Shown here one piece after another: positions 61,653 through 64,000 of a stretch of DNA of 64,000 nucleotides. The translations under genes and the position numbers were made by a program. This DNA is from Wandonia haliotis. Its GTDB lineage: Bacteria > Bacteroidota > Bacteroidia > Flavobacteriales_D > Crocinitomicaceae. The notes under the pieces were generated by a model. The model ran no database searches. It saw nothing but the letters and a program-made list of their open reading frames with translations, and was not told where the DNA came from. Position 1 is the first letter of the stretch, and each line of letters starts with the position of its first letter. The stretch covers positions 784,469-848,468 of the forward strand of contig NZ_BAAAFH010000011.1 of the NCBI RefSeq assembly GCF_039523435.1, written 5' to 3'.

Positions 61653-62432
61653 TTATATTTGTATCTTATCTAAAGGTAAATCAAATAATTCCCATTCCAG
61701 TGTATCTACAGGATTACATAGATACGTGTTCCAATGGTGCAATGCTTCTTTCATTAAATCCGAATTTTCCTTTGGATCTTTTTCTGGGCTGAACACCTTG
61801 AATTTGTTTTCTTTCAAGTTGATTTGGGTATACACATTTTCATAATGATTATAAAACCCAATTACATCTTCCTCTTCCACATTAAACTTTTCAAAGTACA
61901 AGGCTAAAAAGATAATAACAGGTTTTATTTCTGCAAAAACTTTAAAATGTGTTCGCGTACGTCCTTTTTTAATTTCTATCATCCAATACGCACGGTCTTC
62001 AATATGTACCATTACTAATGAATACGTATGTTTACCGACCTTGTTTTTGAACGTACCGCTAACCGTGTACTGTCTAAACTCTTCTTCAAAAATTTTATCC
62101 AAGTCAGCTAAATTCCAGTTTTTTTGCTCAAACAAAAATTTTAACGCTTCATAAGTAACATATTTCGAACGTTCTACTTCACTTTTATAGGTGTAAATTT
62201 TTTCCGTTAAAGGAACGTAAATAGTAATATACCTCTTCTCTTCAAAGGTGTCAAATTCAATTCGGGAATCAACAATTGTCACGTTAACTTTTGTATATCG
62301 AAAATAAGACAATGTTTTTAGTCGTTTTTCGATTTGACTATTAAAAATCGACGGATTACCAAATTTGCATCCAGCATTTTTTAATTTTCTTACTGTTTCT
62401 CCCCATTCAAAAATTCCAAACTGTAACATCAT
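61653..62432 (-). CDS. Hypothetical soluble protein
   Basis: The 259-residue product has no signal or membrane helix. It begins MMLQFGIFEWGETVRKL and contains charged beta strands (VTIVDSRIEFDTFEEKRYIT) and a Glu-rich C-terminal half (FNVEEEDVIGFYNHYENVY). Unknown. It is the longest complete frame in the right-hand array. The stop lies 12 bases before the lipoprotein start. Confidence 0.72.
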   Translation of the reverse strand: MMLQFGIFEWGETVRKLKNAGCKFGNPSIFNSQIEKRLKTLSYFRYTKVNVTIVDSRIEFDTFEEKRYITIYVPLTEKIYTYKSEVERSKYVTYEALKFLFEQKNWNLADLDKIFEEEFRQYTVSGTFKNKVGKHTYSLVMVHIEDRAYWMIEIKKGRTRTHFKVFAEIKPVIIFLALYFEKFNVEEEDVIGFYNHYENVYTQINLKENKFKVFSPEKDPKENSDLMKEALHHWNTYLCNPVDTLEWELFDLPLDKIQI

Positions 62433-62649
62433 TATTTTTTCATTGAATGAATAATTTCTTCTTATTATAAAGAAAATACTAAGGGTCTTGTTTATCGATA
62501 AGTTCGTTATTTATTGACTTGTCAGTTCTCCATTTACATTTTGCTTAACAACTATTTCTACGCCTCAATATTCACCCCCATTAAGTAATTAAGTATATAT
62601 ATGAATAATTCGGATATATATAATCCACCATTCGAAGTAATTTTATAAT
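62433..62649. other. Apparently degenerate intergenic stretch
   Basis: No gene is convincing here. Short minus-strand open pieces (for example VEIVVKQNVNGELTSQ before a TAA) hint at decayed coding sequence but are interrupted in every frame. No structured RNA or terminator is seen. Confidence 0.35.
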
Positions 62650-62766
62650 TTATATTGAATACCTTCTTGCATCTGAAGAATCGACCTGTATTCTATATGT
62701 ACCATCAGGTGCAAGTTTGAGACACTACCGTACTCCCATCTACTTTATGTATGTAAATAAGTTTTC
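62650..62766 (-). pseudogene. Out-of-frame 3' extension of the neighbouring hypothetical gene
   Basis: After one added A (run at 62762-62765), the frame reads LIYIHKVDGSTVV. After a second small shift near 62720 it reads LKLAPDGTYRIQVDSS and ends DARRYSI at TAA 62652-62650. This is protein-like and probably the original C-terminus of the gene at 62740-63150. Confidence 0.45.
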
Positions 62767-63150
62767 TTCATTCACTAATTTTAAACGAACTTCTATTTTT
62801 ACATGATAGCTGGCTTGAAAAATATAGTACAATCGCAAAATAAATTTAGCTCTTCTCCCTTCATCACTTCTGAGATTGAAGAGATAATTCTTTCCCTCAA
62901 ATTCTATTTCTATGTCACTATTAATACCAGGTATAAAAGTGGAATTTGCTTTTGTCAATAATTCAATTGTTATTTGACGCAAAAAAGCGATATATTTTGA
63001 TGTTTCGATTACATACCATTTTTCAAGAGCTATTTCACTAAAACAGTTAGAAACGATATATTCCAGGTCATCAAAGTATAAAGCATCTTGACCCACACAA
63101 ATATACTTTGCTTCAAAAAACTCTATTACTATACCTATATTGTTATTCAA
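62740..63150 (-). CDS. Hypothetical soluble protein, probably frame-shifted at its end
   Basis: The frame has only a TTG start (no ATG anywhere in it) and a stop five codons upstream. The 136-residue protein is alternating strand/helix (SDIEIEFEGKNYLFNL, RAKFILRLYYIFQASYH). It stops in TAG soon after LVNEENLFTYIK; a one-base addition gives a longer tail. Its start lies 4 bases after the restored end of the upstream gene. Unknown family. Confidence 0.58.
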   Translation of the reverse strand: MNNNIGIVIEFFEAKYICVGQDALYFDDLEYIVSNCFSEIALEKWYVIETSKYIAFLRQITIELLTKANSTFIPGINSDIEIEFEGKNYLFNLRSDEGRRAKFILRLYYIFQASYHVKIEVRLKLVNEENLFTYIK

Positions 63151-63154
63151 ATCA

Positions 63155-63273
63155 TTAATTATTTAGGTTTTGAAAATATAGCATCATCTCTTTCTTAATC
63201 AATTTGTCTAATTCATCTGCCTGGGGATAACCTAAATGATTACTTAATTCAAAGAACTTATCGCCCCATGAAA
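63155..63273 (-). pseudogene. Out-of-frame 3' extension of the two-helix membrane protein gene
   Basis: With one extra T in the run at 63271-63273 (AAA on the + strand) the frame continues SWGDKFFELSNHLGYPQ, then ADELDKLIKKEMMLYF and QNLNN to TAA. It ends just before the next gene start. Strongly protein-like; see findings. Confidence 0.6.
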
Positions 63274-63726
63274 CGCCTTATTAAACTTCCTTTCAAAGAC
63301 TGTTTTCTGATATCTAAAACCACAGAAAATCAAGCTATAAAGAGCAATAAGAGCTCCTAAAATAGAATAAAAACTATTCCAAAGTAAATCGGAAGACGAG
63401 AAATACATAATTGACAAGAAAAATCCACTAAATAGCGGTAGTATAACTAGAAGCAATAGTAACAAGGAGGGCATTCTAAATTTAATGTATATCTTACAAT
63501 TATCACGTTGTTCTTCTATTACTATAGCTTTGATTACTAACATAGGACCATTCAAAAACACGGTGACAGGAGACATTTCAAAAGTTTTGTTTTCATAATC
63601 TATTTTACCTACGAAACTTTTTTTCGTATGATGAAATTGAAAAGTGGTTGGAATCTTCCTTGTTTCAATTAGTGATTCTATCCTATCAAAAAAGTCGCTC
63701 CTACTTAAATTTATGTTAACCTGCAT
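63244..63726 (-). CDS. Hypothetical membrane protein, probably frame-shifted at its end
   Basis: The ATG at 63726 gives 160 residues. A soluble N-terminal domain of about 85 residues (FFDRIESLIETRKIP, VTVFLNGPMLVIKAIV) is followed by two membrane helices (LLLLLLVILPLFSGFFLSI and SFYSILGALIALYSLIF) and a basic tail. The present stop follows FHGAISSLN; restoring one base gives a 190-residue protein. The start overlaps the end of the gene at the window edge by 11 bases. A longer frame beginning at 63822 overlaps that gene and is not used. Confidence 0.65.
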   Translation of the reverse strand: MQVNINLSRSDFFDRIESLIETRKIPTTFQFHHTKKSFVGKIDYENKTFEMSPVTVFLNGPMLVIKAIVIEEQRDNCKIYIKFRMPSLLLLLLVILPLFSGFFLSIMYFSSSDLLWNSFYSILGALIALYSLIFCGFRYQKTVFERKFNKAFHGAISSLN

Positions 63727-64000
63727 AATTCGTTCTTTCTGTAGCGTAAGAATCACCCTGTAATGATTTGAGAGAAACTCCCGAATAAACAGTACTGATA
63801 TTTTTATTCCCCTTAGAGTCAATGTATGACGTCCTCCAATTCAACTTTTCAAAATCATCTTCTTTATTTTGGATCGTCATAGAATTATTTATATCAATTA
63901 CCCCAGAATTTTCAAGTCTTCCTTGCATTAATTCTTTTGTATTTATTGCAATTTCAACATCCTTTATATTATCCTGTGTATTAGTAGCCCCAATAGTAAT
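63716..64000 (-). CDS. C-terminal end of an unidentified protein (5' part beyond the window)
   Basis: The frame is open to the right edge. It ends with a polar segment (IDSKGNKNISTVYSG and SYATERTNYAG) without recognisable domain. Because the internal ATG at 63928 is only one of several residues in an open frame, the true start is outside. It could be the tail of a large secreted protein, but no toxin motif is visible in these 94 residues. Confidence 0.6.
   Translation of the reverse strand: MTIGATNTQDNIKDVEIAINTKELMQGRLENSGVIDINNSMTIQNKEDDFEKLNWRTSYIDSKGNKNISTVYSGVSLKSLQGDSYATERTNYAG

Noticed and set aside
62433..62649. A possible small gene in the gap (pieces VEIVVKQNVNGELTSQ and similar)
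   Set aside because: Each piece is interrupted by stops within about 30 codons and none has a start; at most decayed sequence.
1..64000. CRISPR arrays, tRNA, rRNA or insertion sequences
   Set aside because: No regularly spaced repeats, cloverleaf sequence, rRNA segment or transposase reading frame was seen on either strand.

Overview
The window looks like chromosomal DNA of a Bacteroidota bacterium, most likely Flavobacteriia (a Fluviicola/Crocinitomicaceae-like organism is my guess). The evidence is: two classes of type IX secretion (T9SS) sorting domains and a PorP/SprF protein; promoter elements of the Bacteroidota form TTG-N16..20-TAnnTTTG with few Shine-Dalgarno sequences; a bacillithiol deacetylase (BshB1); a fused cytochrome c assembly protein; DUF4476 and DUF5723 families; and SPII lipoproteins. 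I saw no rRNA, tRNA, CRISPR array or insertion sequence.

Layout. 0-3.4 kb: end of a cytochrome c assembly gene, then glutathione peroxidase, bshB1 and truC on the + strand. 3.4-9 kb (-): flavin reductase, a lipoprotein-like gene, an SlyD-type isomerase, and a metal-uptake operon (TonB receptor, DtxR-family regulator, ZIP transporter) whose promoter is covered by a 10+10 bp palindrome. 9-11 kb (-): lgt and trhO. 11.1-14.4 kb (+): a nitrosative-stress-like operon in which an Rrf2 regulator, a group III truncated haemoglobin, two small membrane proteins, a tryptophan 2,3-dioxygenase and a RIC/YtfE di-iron protein follow each other, the last four with ATGA overlaps. 14.5-22.2 kb: prolyl oligopeptidase, mtaB, a DUF4476 protein and two glycosyltransferases. 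22.2-27.2 kb: a lipoprotein, a DUF5723 outer-membrane protein and a T9SS cargo protein in tight succession. 27.3-43 kb: CHAP hydrolase, GT-C enzyme, kdsC, DUF2520 protein, ribD, glycosidase, Nudix hydrolase, PorP/SprF with its type B cargo, MazG-like protein, hutI, a class 8 aldehyde dehydrogenase and katG. 43-55.6 kb: surface and lipoproteins, a LamG/L-domain T9SS protein, a propeller histidine kinase with its LytTR regulator, and an S15 peptidase.

From about 56 kb to the right edge the DNA changes character. It is visibly A+T richer, every gene is on the minus strand, the genes are short and unrecognised (membrane proteins, lipoproteins, a YwqK/MORN protein, small soluble proteins), two neighbours are tandem paralogues, and the reading frames of at least three genes break close to their 3' ends. 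Each main break can be undone by adding one base to a short homopolymer, which restores a coherent C-terminus. This looks like an accessory array of the immunity/orphan-module type that would lie downstream of a large toxin or surface gene, of which only a C-terminal end is visible at the right edge. That interpretation is inference; no toxin domain is recognisable here.

How the parts work together: the left and middle portions are mainly core physiology (envelope biogenesis, thiol and peroxide defence, metal homeostasis, NO defence, tryptophan and histidine catabolism, T9SS surface display). Two regulatory sites can be read directly: a DtxR-type operator upstream of the TonB receptor, and a perfect 6-3-6 inverted repeat just downstream of the -7 box of the Rrf2 gene. 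Several genes have a perfect -7 box only 4-8 bases before the start codon, which suggests leaderless or nearly leaderless translation.
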